Positions 8,795 to 17,842 are shown, counted from the first letter of the stretch. The stretch is DNA of 64,000 nt from Pseudomonas sp. JUb42 (GCF_024807945.1 NZ_JANUFD010000023.1:18582-82581), one strand, 5' to 3'. The notes: generated by a model from the sequence alone, not told the origin. Made by a program: numbers and translations.

Positions 8795-9241
8795 ATGATT
8801 CGCAAGCTTGTTGCTGTATCGCTGCTGACCCTGGCCAGTGGCCAATTGCTGGCTGCCGAGTGCGCTATCACGGTGGATTCCACCGACCAGATGTCCTACG
8901 ACACCAAGGCCATCGAGATCGACAAGAGCTGCAAAGAGTTCACCATCAACCTGAAACACTCCGGCAGCCTGCCAAAAGCGGTCATGGGTCATAACCTGGT
9001 GATCAGCAAAGAGGCCGATGCCCAGCCGATTGCCACTGATGGCCTGAGCGTTGGTATCGACAAGAACTACATCAAGGATGGCGACACCCGCGTTATTGCC
9101 CATACCAAGGTGATCGGCGCCGGTGAAACAGATTCCCTCAAGCTGGATGTGTCCAAGCTCGATGCAGCTGAAAAATATATGTTTTTCTGCTCCTTTCCTG
9201 GCCATATCAGCATGATGAAAGGCACTGTCACTCTGAAGTAA
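8795..9241 (+). CDS. azu: Azurin, periplasmic blue copper protein
   Basis: A 148-residue precursor. Residues 1-20 are a Sec signal peptide cleaved before AECAITV, giving a 128-residue mature protein, the usual azurin length. In mature numbering all copper ligands are present: Gly45, His46 (VMGHN), Cys112 (FFCSF), His117 and Met121 (PGHISMM); the Cys3-Cys26 disulfide pair is also there. It carries single electrons in the periplasm between cytochromes and reductases, and is tied to denitrification and redox stress in Pseudomonas. The ATG at 8795 is preceded by GGAGACTCC. An ANR box lies upstream and a strong hairpin follows the stop. It is transcribed alone; the next gene is convergent. Confidence 0.98.
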   Translation: MIRKLVAVSLLTLASGQLLAAECAITVDSTDQMSYDTKAIEIDKSCKEFTINLKHSGSLPKAVMGHNLVISKEADAQPIATDGLSVGIDKNYIKDGDTRVIAHTKVIGAGETDSLKLDVSKLDAAEKYMFFCSFPGHISMMKGTVTLK

Positions 9242-9256
9242 GTCGGTAGACCGCGC

Positions 9257-9285
9257 GCGACCTGTTCCAGACTGGATCAGGTCGC
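9257..9285 (+). terminator. Hairpin after azu
   Basis: GCGACCTG-T-TCCA-GAC-TGGA-T-CAGGTCGC is an almost perfect 29-nt hairpin 15 nt after the azurin stop, overlapping the 3' end of the convergent gene. There is no clear T tract, so it may act as a 3' stabiliser or a bidirectional terminator. Confidence 0.6.
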
Positions 9286-9957
9286 CGGTTCGGCCATGCG
9301 CAACGTCATGCGAATGGTCTTGCCCGCCAGTTGCTGGCGGCTGACCGCGCCGCCGGGCCGTCGTTGATGCCTGCCATCGCTGGCCACCTTCCAGTCCTTG
9401 TCCGCCGCTTCACACTCCAGGCGCCTGGCTTCGGCTTGCCCCTCGGCAGCCCAGACAGCCCGCCAACTGCACAGCCCCCGATACTCCTTCGCCCCTGACG
9501 CCGGAAACCCCGGAACGCCGTTCTTCTGCCGTGGGCTCATGTCCGGCCGTATGGCGATGACCCCGCCGCTGGTGCTACTGCGCAGTGCGTGCTGCTCGCC
9601 ATGGAAACCATCGATGACCAGGCTCACCTCGCTGAGCAGCATCTCGCAGTCGGGCAGGCTGTAGCTCAGGGCGATCTCGAAGTTGAAGGCCTGCACGTCG
9701 GGCGCGCTGTCGTGTTGCAGCAGCGCAGGCGGGTAGTTGCAACGATGGGATGAGCCGGATGGTGTGTAGTGGGCAGTGGCACGCAACGCACTATGGGCAG
9801 GGATTTCGCCGCTGAGGGTGAAGGATGCGGCGCTGCTGTCCGGGGCGCGGGAGATTGACTGGCTGGCGGCGGTGGCAATCCAGCAGACCACGGCAAATGC
9901 GGCGCACGCCGGAATGAACCACGGACGCTGGACGATGGAGCGTTGTTGAGAGAACAC
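9277..9957 (-). CDS. Hypothetical membrane-anchored protein
   Basis: A 226-residue protein of unknown function. Residues 12-32 (WFIPACAAFAVVCWIATAAS) form an N-terminal membrane anchor or uncleaved signal; the rest is polar, with five cysteines (including CNYP, DCEM, GLCSW and ECEAAD) that could form periplasmic disulfides. The start is a GTG at 9957 with a weak AGGG upstream; no better ATG exists. It is convergent with azurin and ends inside the azurin hairpin. I see no catalytic motif and no family match. The frame has normal codon use and is probably a real gene. Confidence 0.7.
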   Translation of the reverse strand: MFSQQRSIVQRPWFIPACAAFAVVCWIATAASQSISRAPDSSAASFTLSGEIPAHSALRATAHYTPSGSSHRCNYPPALLQHDSAPDVQAFNFEIALSYSLPDCEMLLSEVSLVIDGFHGEQHALRSSTSGGVIAIRPDMSPRQKNGVPGFPASGAKEYRGLCSWRAVWAAEGQAEARRLECEAADKDWKVASDGRHQRRPGGAVSRQQLAGKTIRMTLRMAEPAT

Positions 9958-10058
9958 GGTGTAGCCCTGAACGACATGTCTGGAAACAGATTGCCGAGAG
10001 GGGCAGGCCGGTTCAAGAGTCCGAGGGAAATTCAGAAATGTCCTACAGGTCGATACCT

Positions 10059-10150
10059 GTGGGAGCGAGGCTTGCCCGCGAAGAGGTCAGTACATTCGAT
10101 ATTTATCTATCGTCAGGAATACCGTATTCGCGGGCAAGCCTCGCTCCCAC
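10059..10150. repeat. REPIN, class B
   Basis: Inverted arms GTGGGAGCGAGGCTTGCCCG and its complement (ending GCCTCGCTCCCAC) flank a variable centre. Class B arms carry the AGGCTTGCCC core. Confidence 0.9.
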
Positions 10151-10165
10151 AGGGGGATGTTGACG

Positions 10166-11182
10166 TTACCTGGCGGTCATCTTGAAGATGCCCTGGGCAT
10201 TGCTGCTGTCGAAATTGAGGTCCAGACGCTCAGTGTCCGGGTCGATCTTGCGCTGGATGAACTCGACGAACGAGCCCGGCACCTGTTGTTCCCGCACGCG
10301 CCCCGAAGCATCGGCAAAGCCGCGGGTGACGGTGCAGGCGCGGTAGGCGGTCTGCATGACCCGGCCCGAGGTGGACACTTCGATGCTGTCCTTCATGGGC
10401 CGCTCGATGCGGTTCTGCTCGGCAACCACGGCTTCCAGGTCGATCACCCGGTCAGTCAAGTGGTTGAAGCTGTTGCCTTCGGTGGATATCCAGGCCATTT
10501 CCGCGCTTTCGGCGAGCAGGGTCTGGTAATCGGCCTGTTGCACCACGCCATGCTGGCGGTCGAAAGCCTGATACAGGGCTGGCAGCAGGGCGCGGGCTTC
10601 GGCCAGGCTGCAATGGCGGGTCAGGCGCAGGCGCTTGAGGATGCTCAAGTGCTCGCTGGTCAGCGGGTCACGGCTGCTGCTGACTACGCGGGTCACGGCA
10701 TTCTGGAAGGCTTCGCTGAAGCGGCCCGGATGCAGCTCGGAGACGAAGAACTGGGCGATATCTTCCGGCAGGTCCATCTGGCGATAGGCCCAGCCGGTCA
10801 TGTTCAGTTTGGTCAGCGGGTAGGTGCGCACATCGGTGAAGCCCAGGGGCTCCAGCAGACGCGAGAACGCCTGGCGGCCACGCGGCAGCTCGCCGTTTTC
10901 CGGCCAGTCGACGGTGCGGATGGCGCCGTGGTCGAACACCACCTTGCGGTCCTGTTGCGCCTGTTCATCGACATAGCTACGGCCCGCTGGCACGGCTTCG
11001 GTCAGCTTGTACAGTAAGCTCAGGTTCAGCGCTTCGGCCAGCCAGGCGCGGTGCAGGTTGTCTTCGCCCCAGGAGAACTCATGCAGACCCTGCGGGACTT
11101 CGACGTGACTTTCCAGCCACTGTGCGGCCGGTTGACCGACGACGGTGGCGACGAGAGAGAAGAGGCCTTGGAACGAGGACAT
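10166..11182 (-). CDS. DUF1338 protein, short form (2-oxoadipate dioxygenase/decarboxylase-like)
   Basis: A 338-residue DUF1338-family protein. Members such as P. putida HglS are Fe(II) enzymes that turn 2-oxoadipate into D-2-hydroxyglutarate at the end of D-lysine catabolism. The metal His and substrate Arg pair is present (His85, Arg89 in FDHGAIRT), as are a second candidate ligand His (SFNHLTDR) and a candidate ligand Glu (SFVEFIQRK). It is about 120 residues shorter than HglS as I recall that protein, so it may act on a different 2-oxo acid. The ATG at 11182 was preferred over a TTG eight codons upstream; neither has a strong ribosome binding site. The amaBA lysine genes lie 3.4 kb away, beyond nadE and pncB. 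Confidence 0.8.
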   Translation of the reverse strand: MSSFQGLFSLVATVVGQPAAQWLESHVEVPQGLHEFSWGEDNLHRAWLAEALNLSLLYKLTEAVPAGRSYVDEQAQQDRKVVFDHGAIRTVDWPENGELPRGRQAFSRLLEPLGFTDVRTYPLTKLNMTGWAYRQMDLPEDIAQFFVSELHPGRFSEAFQNAVTRVVSSSRDPLTSEHLSILKRLRLTRHCSLAEARALLPALYQAFDRQHGVVQQADYQTLLAESAEMAWISTEGNSFNHLTDRVIDLEAVVAEQNRIERPMKDSIEVSTSGRVMQTAYRACTVTRGFADASGRVREQQVPGSFVEFIQRKIDPDTERLDLNFDSSNAQGIFKMTAR

Positions 11183-11299
11183 GGGCAGCGGCTCTGACGA
11201 TGGCAAATGAGGCCATCATCAAAGCCCCTATTGACGATGCGGACAAGCGAAAAAAAACGGCGGGTTCATTCCGTTTTCTATTGCTGGCCACTACATGCT

Positions 11300-11386
11300 G
11301 TGGGAGCGAGGCTTGCCCGCGAAGGCTTCGGCGCGGTATTTCTGAAGCACCCCGCTGTCTTTTTCGCGGGCAAGCCTCGCTCCTAC
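11300..11386. repeat. REPIN, class B
   Basis: Class B arms with the AGGCTTGCCCGCGAA core, in the gap between the DUF1338 gene and nadE. The right arm ends CTCCTAC rather than CTCCCAC. Confidence 0.9.
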
Positions 11387-11406
11387 GGACCGCTATAAGG
11401 CCCGAA

Positions 11407-12234
11407 TCACGGGGCGTACGGCAGATCCCGCTTGTGCTGGGTCTTGTGGTAGGTGTCGGCAATGATCCTGAACGCTTCTTCGCGCACCGGCTCGCCATGC
11501 AGGAAAGCGTCGATCTCGGCGTAGGTCACGCCGTGGCTGGCTTCGTCGGGTTTGCCGGGGACCAGGTCTTCCAGGTCGGCAGTCGGGATTTTCTCCACCA
11601 GATTCTGCGGCGCGCCGAAGCTGCGGGCGATGGCGCGGACCTGGTTTTTCACCAGACCGCTCAGAGGCGCCAGGTCGCAGGCGCCGTCGCCGAATTTGGT
11701 GAAGAAGCCCATGACGGCTTCCGCCGCATGATCCGTACCGATCACCAGACCACCCAGGGCGCCGGCGATGGTGTATTGGGCGACCATGCGCGTACGCGCC
11801 TTGATATTGCCTTTGACGAAGTCCACGGCGCTGTCTGGCAGCCCGTCGAACGCCTTGACCTGTTCGGCCAGGGCTTTCACCGACGGGGCGATGTCCACGG
11901 TGTGGCGCTCGTCGGGGTTGATAAAGTCCACGGACGCGGTGGCTTCGTGCTCGTCATGCTGGATGTGATACGGCAGGCGCACGGCAACGAAGCGGTAGGC
12001 CTGATCACCGGTGCTCTCGCGCAGTTCCTTGACCGCGCGTTGCGCCAGCAGCCCGGCTGTCAGGGAGTCGACGCCGCCGCTGATGCCCAGTACCAGGGTC
12101 TTGAGCCGCGAGTTTTGCAGGCAGTCCTTGATGAACTGAATGCGTCGGGCGACCTCGGCCTCAAGGGCTGCCTGGTCGGCGAAAGGTGGCTGGACCTTGA
12201 GCTGTTCAGCGATTTCGAGCTGTACCGCTTGCAT
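11407..12234 (-). CDS. nadE: NH3-dependent NAD+ synthetase
   Basis: A 275-residue cytosolic enzyme that amidates nicotinic acid adenine dinucleotide to NAD+ using ATP and ammonia. The PP-loop SGGVDS is at residues 52-57; the conserved GTDHAAEAVMGFFTKFGDG and PTADLEDL segments that bind NaAD and ATP follow. It has the compact single-domain length; no glutaminase domain is present, so ammonia is the donor. AAGGAG precedes the ATG at 12234. It lies 40 nt after pncB on the same strand, so the salvage steps from nicotinate to NAD+ (except NadD) are co-transcribed. A class B repeat follows the stop. Confidence 0.97.
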   Translation of the reverse strand: MQAVQLEIAEQLKVQPPFADQAALEAEVARRIQFIKDCLQNSRLKTLVLGISGGVDSLTAGLLAQRAVKELRESTGDQAYRFVAVRLPYHIQHDEHEATASVDFINPDERHTVDIAPSVKALAEQVKAFDGLPDSAVDFVKGNIKARTRMVAQYTIAGALGGLVIGTDHAAEAVMGFFTKFGDGACDLAPLSGLVKNQVRAIARSFGAPQNLVEKIPTADLEDLVPGKPDEASHGVTYAEIDAFLHGEPVREEAFRIIADTYHKTQHKRDLPYAP

Positions 12235-12274
12235 GATTCACTCCTTGGTTTTGAAGGCGTTGGCGGTGGTTGAG

Positions 12275-13474
12275 TCAGCCGGGCACCTTGAAGACATGGC
12301 GCAGGTAGGCGACAAAATTCGGGTCCTTGCATTGGGTCTTGCCGGGTTCGTCGGAGATCTTCGCCACCGGCTGGCCGGCGCAGGCGGTCATCTTCAGGAC
12401 GATACTCATCGGCTCGACGCCCGGTATGTCAGCGGTCAGGTTGGTGCCGATGCCGAAGCTGACATTGATCCGACCACGCAAGGCGCGGAATATTTCCAGG
12501 GCCTTGGGCAAGGTCAGGCCATCGGAGAAGACCAGGGTCTTGCTCATGGGGTCTATGCCCAGGCGCTGGTAATGGGTGATGCATTTTTCGGCCCAGATCA
12601 CCGGATCGCCCGAATCATGGCGCAGGCCGTCGAACAGCTTGGCGAAGTACAGATCGAAATCGGTAAGGAAGGCGTCGGTATTGATGCAGTCGGTCAGGGC
12701 GATACCCAGCAGGCCGCGGTATTCGCGGACCCAGCAGTCCAGCGCGGCAATCTGACTGTCGATCAGGCGCGGGCCGAGCTGTTGGTGGGCCATGATCCAC
12801 TCATGGGCCATGGTGCCCAGGGGCTTGAGGTCATTCTGGCGCGCAAGCTGCACATTACTGGTGCCGACGAACTGGCCGGGGAAGTCTTTCTTGAGCACGC
12901 GTACGACTTCTTCCTGTACGCGATAGGAAAAGCGCCGACGGGTGCCGAAGTCAGCCACTTTAAGCTCGGCCAGCTCATCGGGTCGGGCATTGGCGGTCAG
13001 CCAGTCGAACTTGCGGTACAACTGCTCCCGTGCCTCGCTGAGCAGAATCCCCGAGTGACGCGTGCGGTTGCGCACTTCGCTGACGATGGCCAGCAGCGGC
13101 ACTTCAAAGAGAATCACATGCAGCCACGGGCCATGCAGACGGATGCACAACTCACCATCCTCGATGCTGGCCTTGACGTAGCGCATGTTGAAACGGAACA
13201 GGCCCAAAAAGCGCAGGAAGTCAGGCTTCATGAACGTGATGCGTTCCAGAAAGGCCAGTTGCTCGTTGCTCATGGACAGCTCGCACAACAGTTCGATTTG
13301 CTGGCGAATTTCGTTCAGATACGGGCGCAGGTCTTCGCCATTGCGGCAGCGAAACTCCCACTCGACGTCGACGTTGGGATAGTTGTGCAGCACGGCCTGC
13401 ATCATGGTCAGCTTGTAGAAATCGGTATCCAGCAAGTTCTGCACGATGCGGTCGGAGAAGGCGCTCTCGCTCAT
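12275..13474 (-). CDS. pncB: Nicotinate phosphoribosyltransferase
   Basis: A 399-residue NAD-salvage enzyme that joins nicotinate to PRPP with ATP hydrolysis, giving nicotinate mononucleotide. Family landmarks: the N-terminal LLDTDFYKLTMMQAVLHNYP, the TRHSGIL segment with the histidine that is phosphorylated in the family, RHDSGDP, and the phosphate-binding FGIGTNLTAD followed by KISDEPGK. Full length. The ATG at 13474 has GGAGACC upstream. It is first in the pncB-nadE unit; the region upstream separates it from the LysR gene by 99 nt with no obvious terminator. Confidence 0.97.
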   Translation of the reverse strand: MSESAFSDRIVQNLLDTDFYKLTMMQAVLHNYPNVDVEWEFRCRNGEDLRPYLNEIRQQIELLCELSMSNEQLAFLERITFMKPDFLRFLGLFRFNMRYVKASIEDGELCIRLHGPWLHVILFEVPLLAIVSEVRNRTRHSGILLSEAREQLYRKFDWLTANARPDELAELKVADFGTRRRFSYRVQEEVVRVLKKDFPGQFVGTSNVQLARQNDLKPLGTMAHEWIMAHQQLGPRLIDSQIAALDCWVREYRGLLGIALTDCINTDAFLTDFDLYFAKLFDGLRHDSGDPVIWAEKCITHYQRLGIDPMSKTLVFSDGLTLPKALEIFRALRGRINVSFGIGTNLTADIPGVEPMSIVLKMTACAGQPVAKISDEPGKTQCKDPNFVAYLRHVFKVPG

Positions 13475-13573
13475 GTTTTATTGGTCTCCAGAGTCGCCGA
13501 TAAAGTAGGGGCAGGCTGTCAGGCAGGTGATTACAGGGCAGTGCCGACAGGTGCAGAGGCGGCATTGTCGCGC

Positions 13574-14476
13574 TTAATCCGTCGGGTTATCCAACTGTTC
13601 CAGCATCCATTGCACAAAATCACGGACTTTGGGCACCTCGGCGGCATGCTCGGGGTAGGCCAGGTAATAGGCGTCATGGCTGGGCAGGGCGTGGGCCCAA
13701 GGGATGATCAGCTTGCCATCCGCCAGCTCCTCTTCGACCAGGAAACGCGGCAGCAGTGCCACGCCGCAACCGACCTGGGCGGCGCGGATGCACATATAAA
13801 AGGTCTCGAAACGCGGCCCGTGGTAGCTGTGTTCGGTGTGATAGCCCTGGCTGTCGAACCATTCGTGCCAGGCCTGGGGCCGATAGGCGTTTTGCAGCAG
13901 GACCATGTCGGTCAATTGCGTCGGATCGGTCAGTGGCGTCGACGGCAGGCTGTCGGGGGAGCAGACCGGCACCAGTTCTTCGTCGAACAGGCGCACGCTC
14001 TCGGCGCCAGGCAGGGCGCCCTGGCCAAAGTAGAAGGCCAGATCGCAACGGCCCTGGATCAGGTCGTCCGCGCCCTGTTCGTTGATCAGGTCCAGATGAA
14101 TGTGCGGATGACGCAGGCGCCAGCCCTTGAGTCGCGGCACCAGCCAGCGCGCGCCGAAGGTCGAGGGTGTGGAAACCCGAAGGACTTCGGTTTCACCGCC
14201 GTAGGAACGCAGAAAGTGCGTGGACATCTCGACCTGGGTCAAGATCTTGCGTACTTCCGCCAGATACAGTGCCCCGGCGGGCGTCAGTTGCAAACGGCGA
14301 CGGACCCGGCGGAACAGCAGGTGTTGCACCAGCTCTTCGAGCTGCGCGACCTGCTTGCTGACCGCGCTCTGGGTCAGATTCAGCTCTTCGGCCGCGCGGG
14401 TGAAGCTCAGGTGCCGGGTCACCGCTTCAAAGCATTGCAGGGCGGTGATCGAGGGCAGGTAGCGCTTGTTCAGCAT
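13574..14476 (-). CDS. LysR-family regulator divergent from amaB
   Basis: A 300-residue LysR-type activator. The winged HTH spans residues 6-65 (ITALQCFEAVTRHLSFTRAA, then QSAVSKQVAQLE), followed by a periplasmic-binding-like effector domain (TFGARWLVPRL, GCGVALLPRFLV). The GcvA-like profile fits control of amino-acid genes. It is divergent from amaB, with 145 nt between the start codons, the usual arrangement for a LysR protein and its target; the same neighbour is found beside amaBA in P. putida. It probably senses a lysine-pathway intermediate such as pipecolate or aminoadipate; that is inference. Confidence 0.9.
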   Translation of the reverse strand: MLNKRYLPSITALQCFEAVTRHLSFTRAAEELNLTQSAVSKQVAQLEELVQHLLFRRVRRRLQLTPAGALYLAEVRKILTQVEMSTHFLRSYGGETEVLRVSTPSTFGARWLVPRLKGWRLRHPHIHLDLINEQGADDLIQGRCDLAFYFGQGALPGAESVRLFDEELVPVCSPDSLPSTPLTDPTQLTDMVLLQNAYRPQAWHEWFDSQGYHTEHSYHGPRFETFYMCIRAAQVGCGVALLPRFLVEEELADGKLIIPWAHALPSHDAYYLAYPEHAAEVPKVRDFVQWMLEQLDNPTD

Positions 14477-14621
14477 GGGTGGGGTCGCCTTGACGCTGGA
14501 TCGCAGGTTGCATGAATAAACGGAATGATATCTCGCCGAATGGTCGTTTGTTGCAATGTATGAACAAGGCTATTACTAGAGCCTGAAGATTTTCCCGAAT
14601 TCTGCAATCAAAGGAGCCACC

Positions 14622-16112
14622 ATGCTTACCGACCTGCTAACCCGTCTCGGTGTCGATCCAGCCCTGTACCAGAAGGGCGACAAGCCTGTGCACACACCGA
14701 TCAACGGCGAGCGCATCGGCGCTGTGACCTGGCAAGGCGCGGCTGAAGTCGAGCAACAGGTGACCCGTGCCGACGCAGCGTTTGACGCCTGGCGCAAGGT
14801 TCCGGCCCCCCGTCGTGGCGAGCTGATCCGCCTGTTCGGCGAAGCGCTGCGCAAATATAAGGCTGACCTGGGCGAGCTGGTGTCCTGGGAAGCGGGCAAG
14901 ATCACTCAGGAAGGCCTGGGTGAAGTGCAGGAAATGATCGATATCTGCGACTTCGCGGTTGGTCTGTCCCGCCAGCTGTACGGCTTGACCATCGCTTCCG
15001 AGCGCCCGGGCCACCATATGCGTGAAACCTGGCACCCACTGGGTGTGGTCGGCGTGATCAGTGCGTTCAACTTCCCGGTGGCCGTCTGGTCGTGGAACAC
15101 CGCACTGGCGCTGGTCTGCGGTAACTCGGTGATCTGGAAACCGTCGGAAAAGACCCCGCTGACCGGCCTGGCCTGTCAGGCGCTGTTCGACCGCGTCGCC
15201 AAGGACTTCCCGGATGCACCGCCTTATCTCGCCCAAGTGATCATTGGCGGCCGCGATGCCGGTGAAGCCTTGGTCGATGACCCGCGCGTCGCCCTGATCA
15301 GCGCTACCGGCAGCACCCGCATGGGCCGTGAAGTCGCACCGAAGATCGCCGCGCGCTTTGCCCGCAGCATCCTTGAGCTTGGCGGCAACAACGCCATGAT
15401 CCTCACCCCGAGTGCCGACCTGGACCTGGCCGTGCGCGCAGTATTGTTCAGCGCCGTCGGTACTGCCGGCCAGCGTTGCACCACTTTGCGTCGCCTGATT
15501 GCCCACGAATCGGTCAAGGCTGACTTCGTTTCACGTCTGAAAACCGCGTACTCGAAAGTCCGTATCGGTCACCCGCTGGAAGGCAACCTGATCGGCCCGC
15601 TGATCGATCAACAAAGCTTCCAGGGCATGCAGGACGCCCTCGAGCAGGCGCTTAGCGAAGGCGGCAAGGTATTCGGCGGCGAGCGTCAGTTGCAGGACAC
15701 CTTCCCTAACGCTTACTACGTTTCCCCGGCCATCGTTGAAATGCCTGAGCAAAGCGCGGTGGTGCGCCACGAAACCTTCGCTCCGATCCTTTATGTGATT
15801 GGCTACGAGGAGTTCAGCGACGCCGTGCGCCTGAACAACGAAGTGCCACAAGGCCTGTCCTCGTGCATCTTCACCACCGACGTGCGTGAAGCCGAGTCGT
15901 TTATCTCGGCAGTGGGCAGCGACTGCGGTATCGCCAACGTCAACATCGGCCCAAGCGGCGCGGAAATCGGCGGCGCCTTCGGTGGCGAGAAAGAAACCGG
16001 CGGTGGCCGTGAGTCCGGTTCGGATTCGTGGAAAGGCTACATGCGTCGCCAGACCGCGACCGTGAACTACTCCCGCGAACTGCCGTTGGCGCAGGGTATT
16101 ACCTTCGACTGA
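14622..16112 (+). CDS. amaB: L-piperidine-6-carboxylate / 2-aminoadipate semialdehyde dehydrogenase
   Basis: A 496-residue NAD(P)+-dependent aldehyde dehydrogenase of the antiquitin (ALDH7) type, which oxidises 1-piperideine-6-carboxylate (2-aminoadipate semialdehyde) to 2-aminoadipate in D-lysine and pipecolate catabolism. The catalytic Cys286 (AGQRCTT) and general-base Glu252 (LELGGNN) are present, with the FGGEKETGGGRESGSDSWK tail typical of this subfamily. The length equals the P. putida enzyme. AAGGAG lies 7 nt before the ATG. amaA follows after 160 nt that hold a class C repeat. The enzyme is cytosolic. Confidence 0.95.
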   Translation: MLTDLLTRLGVDPALYQKGDKPVHTPINGERIGAVTWQGAAEVEQQVTRADAAFDAWRKVPAPRRGELIRLFGEALRKYKADLGELVSWEAGKITQEGLGEVQEMIDICDFAVGLSRQLYGLTIASERPGHHMRETWHPLGVVGVISAFNFPVAVWSWNTALALVCGNSVIWKPSEKTPLTGLACQALFDRVAKDFPDAPPYLAQVIIGGRDAGEALVDDPRVALISATGSTRMGREVAPKIAARFARSILELGGNNAMILTPSADLDLAVRAVLFSAVGTAGQRCTTLRRLIAHESVKADFVSRLKTAYSKVRIGHPLEGNLIGPLIDQQSFQGMQDALEQALSEGGKVFGGERQLQDTFPNAYYVSPAIVEMPEQSAVVRHETFAPILYVIGYEEFSDAVRLNNEVPQGLSSCIFTTDVREAESFISAVGSDCGIANVNIGPSGAEIGGAFGGEKETGGGRESGSDSWKGYMRRQTATVNYSRELPLAQGITFD

Positions 16113-16139
16113 TTGATGTGGCGCTGATGCAGGGCTGAT

Positions 16140-16229
16140 GTGGGGCCGGCTTTAGCCGGGAAGACGCAGGCAGGATCGATAAGCTTCTATCGTCTTTACA
16201 TTTGTCTTCCCGGCTAAAGCCGGTCCCAC
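16140..16229. repeat. REPIN, class C
   Basis: Arms GTGGGGCCGGCTTTAGCCGG and the complement CCGGCTAAAGCCGGTCCCAC, between amaB and amaA. Class C arms carry the GGCTTTAGCC core. Confidence 0.9.
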
Positions 16230-16272
16230 CGTATTCAAATGAACCATCGTTGTCTCTTTCCGGGGTTTTGCG

Positions 16273-17556
16273 ATGTCGCTACGCGAAGAATGTCTATGGG
16301 AAACGCTGACGCCGCAGAGGCCTGACGCGTCAGCGTTGAAGGGGGAGGTGACGGCGGATGTCTGTGTGATCGGCGCAGGCATCACCGGGCTTTCCGCTGC
16401 GATACATCTGTTGGAACAGGGCAAGAGCGTCGTGATCGTCGAAGCCCACCGCACCGGCCAGGGCGGCTCGGGGCGCAATGTGGGGCTGGTCAACGCCGGT
16501 TTGTGGATCCCGCCGGACGATATCGAAGCAGGGTTTGGCGAAGCCATCGGCAGCCAATTGAACAGCATGCTCGGCGGCGCACCTTCGCTGGTGTTCAGCC
16601 TGATCGAAAAATACGGCATCGACTGCCAGGCGCGCCGTGAAGGTACGCTGCACATGGCCCATAACGCTCGTGGCGGCGCTGATCTGCGCAGTCGCGAGGA
16701 ACAATGGAAGCGCCGTGGCGCGCCCGTTGAGTTGTTGACCGGCAAGGCCTGTGAAGAGGCCACCGGTACCAAACAGATCACCAGCGCCTTGCTCGACCGC
16801 CGCGCCGGGACGATCAACCCCATGGCCTACACCAGTGGCCTGGCCAAGGCTGTGGAAACCCTGGGTGGCCGCCGCTACGACCATTCTCCGGTCACGCGTC
16901 TTGAGCGTCAGGGCGAGCGTTGGTGTGTGGTCACTGATAACGGCGCGGTGATGGCCAGTCAGGTGGTGATCGCCTCCAATGCCTACACCGAAGGCGAGTG
17001 GACCGAGCTGCGCCGCAGCTTTTTCCCCGGCTATTACTATCAGGTCGCCTCGGTGCCGCTCAGTGGTGACGCTGCCGCGCAGATTCTGCCGTTCGGTCAG
17101 GGCTCGTGGGATACCCGTCAGGTGCTCAGCAGCATCCGCCGTGACGCCGATGGTCGCCTGTTGCTGGGCAGTCTGGGCAATGGCAATCAAAAGCCGGGCT
17201 GGTTCCTCAAGGCCTGGGCCGACCGGGTGCAGCAGCATTACTACCCGTATCTGAAGAATGTCGAGTGGGAGTGCACCTGGACGGGCTGTATTTCCTTCAC
17301 GCCTGACCACTTATTGCGCATGTTCGAACCGGCTCCCAGCCTGGTTGCGGTCACGGGCTATAACGGTCGCGGCAATACCACGGGGACGGTGGTCGGCAAA
17401 GCCTTTGCCGATTACCTGTGTACCGGCAATGCCAAGGTGCTGCCTATACCGTTCACGCCGATGGCGCCGTTGGTCGGGGTGGGCCTGCGCAGTGCTTTCT
17501 ATGAGGCGGGTTTCTCGCTTTATCACGCGGGCCAGTGTCTGCGAATCGTCATATAA
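16273..17556 (+). CDS. amaA: L-pipecolate oxidase, FAD-dependent
   Basis: A 427-residue DadA/glycine-oxidase-type flavoprotein. The dinucleotide-binding GxGxxG is at residues 34-39 (VIGAGITGLSAA), with the FAD ATG-like and C-terminal GYNGRGNTTGTVVGKAFADYL segments. In P. putida AmaA oxidises L-pipecolate to 1-piperideine-6-carboxylate, the substrate of AmaB, and the length and neighbour order here agree. It probably works at the inner membrane, passing electrons to the respiratory chain. The ATG at 16273 follows a weak GGGGTTTTGCG site. It may be transcribed through the repeat from amaB or from its own promoter. Confidence 0.92.
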   Translation: MSLREECLWETLTPQRPDASALKGEVTADVCVIGAGITGLSAAIHLLEQGKSVVIVEAHRTGQGGSGRNVGLVNAGLWIPPDDIEAGFGEAIGSQLNSMLGGAPSLVFSLIEKYGIDCQARREGTLHMAHNARGGADLRSREEQWKRRGAPVELLTGKACEEATGTKQITSALLDRRAGTINPMAYTSGLAKAVETLGGRRYDHSPVTRLERQGERWCVVTDNGAVMASQVVIASNAYTEGEWTELRRSFFPGYYYQVASVPLSGDAAAQILPFGQGSWDTRQVLSSIRRDADGRLLLGSLGNGNQKPGWFLKAWADRVQQHYYPYLKNVEWECTWTGCISFTPDHLLRMFEPAPSLVAVTGYNGRGNTTGTVVGKAFADYLCTGNAKVLPIPFTPMAPLVGVGLRSAFYEAGFSLYHAGQCLRIVI

Positions 17557-17632
17557 GTGGCAGTTCGGACAAGTTGAACGGCACTTTTTTGCACATCCAC
17601 TAACCTCAAATGGTGCGTCCCGTAGCGGGTGC

Positions 17633-17647
17633 GCACCGTGGGTGTGC
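17633..17647 (+). promoter_or_regulatory. Putative NtrC-binding palindrome upstream of the liv-type operon
   Basis: GCAC-N7-GTGC (GCACCGTGGGTGTGC) fits the NtrC half-site spacing. Other TGGTGC and GCACC half-sites lie at about 17610-17670. The centre is about 230 nt before the expected sigma-54 start, far but possible for an enhancer. Confidence 0.4.
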
Positions 17648-17842
17648 ATTTCGGTGACGCACCCTGTTACAGTCCGGTTGTACGCAGAGGGAAGGTCCGG
17701 TTGCAATGTTTATTTGGGTGGGTTGCTCTTTTTTCTTGAGAGGTTGCACCTGTCGCATTCCTACAGGTTGTACGTCCCGATAGGAAAGGCACGAAACGCC
17801 CAATATCAACAAAATCGCGACTTTTTTCAGAATAAAAAAGTG

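Noticed and set aside
14497..14511. Sigma-54-like element upstream of amaB
   Set aside because: TGGATCGCAGGTTGC has correct GG-GC spacing, but three fixed bases differ from consensus. A LysR-controlled sigma-70 promoter is more likely.
12140..14515. Long plus-strand frame (791 codons) across pncB and the LysR gene
   Set aside because: It is an antisense shadow of two well-recognised minus-strand genes and has no domain of its own. Similar long shadows at 4878-6722 (-), 30065-31876 (-), 43786-45846 (+) and 50701-52551 (+) were rejected for the same reason.
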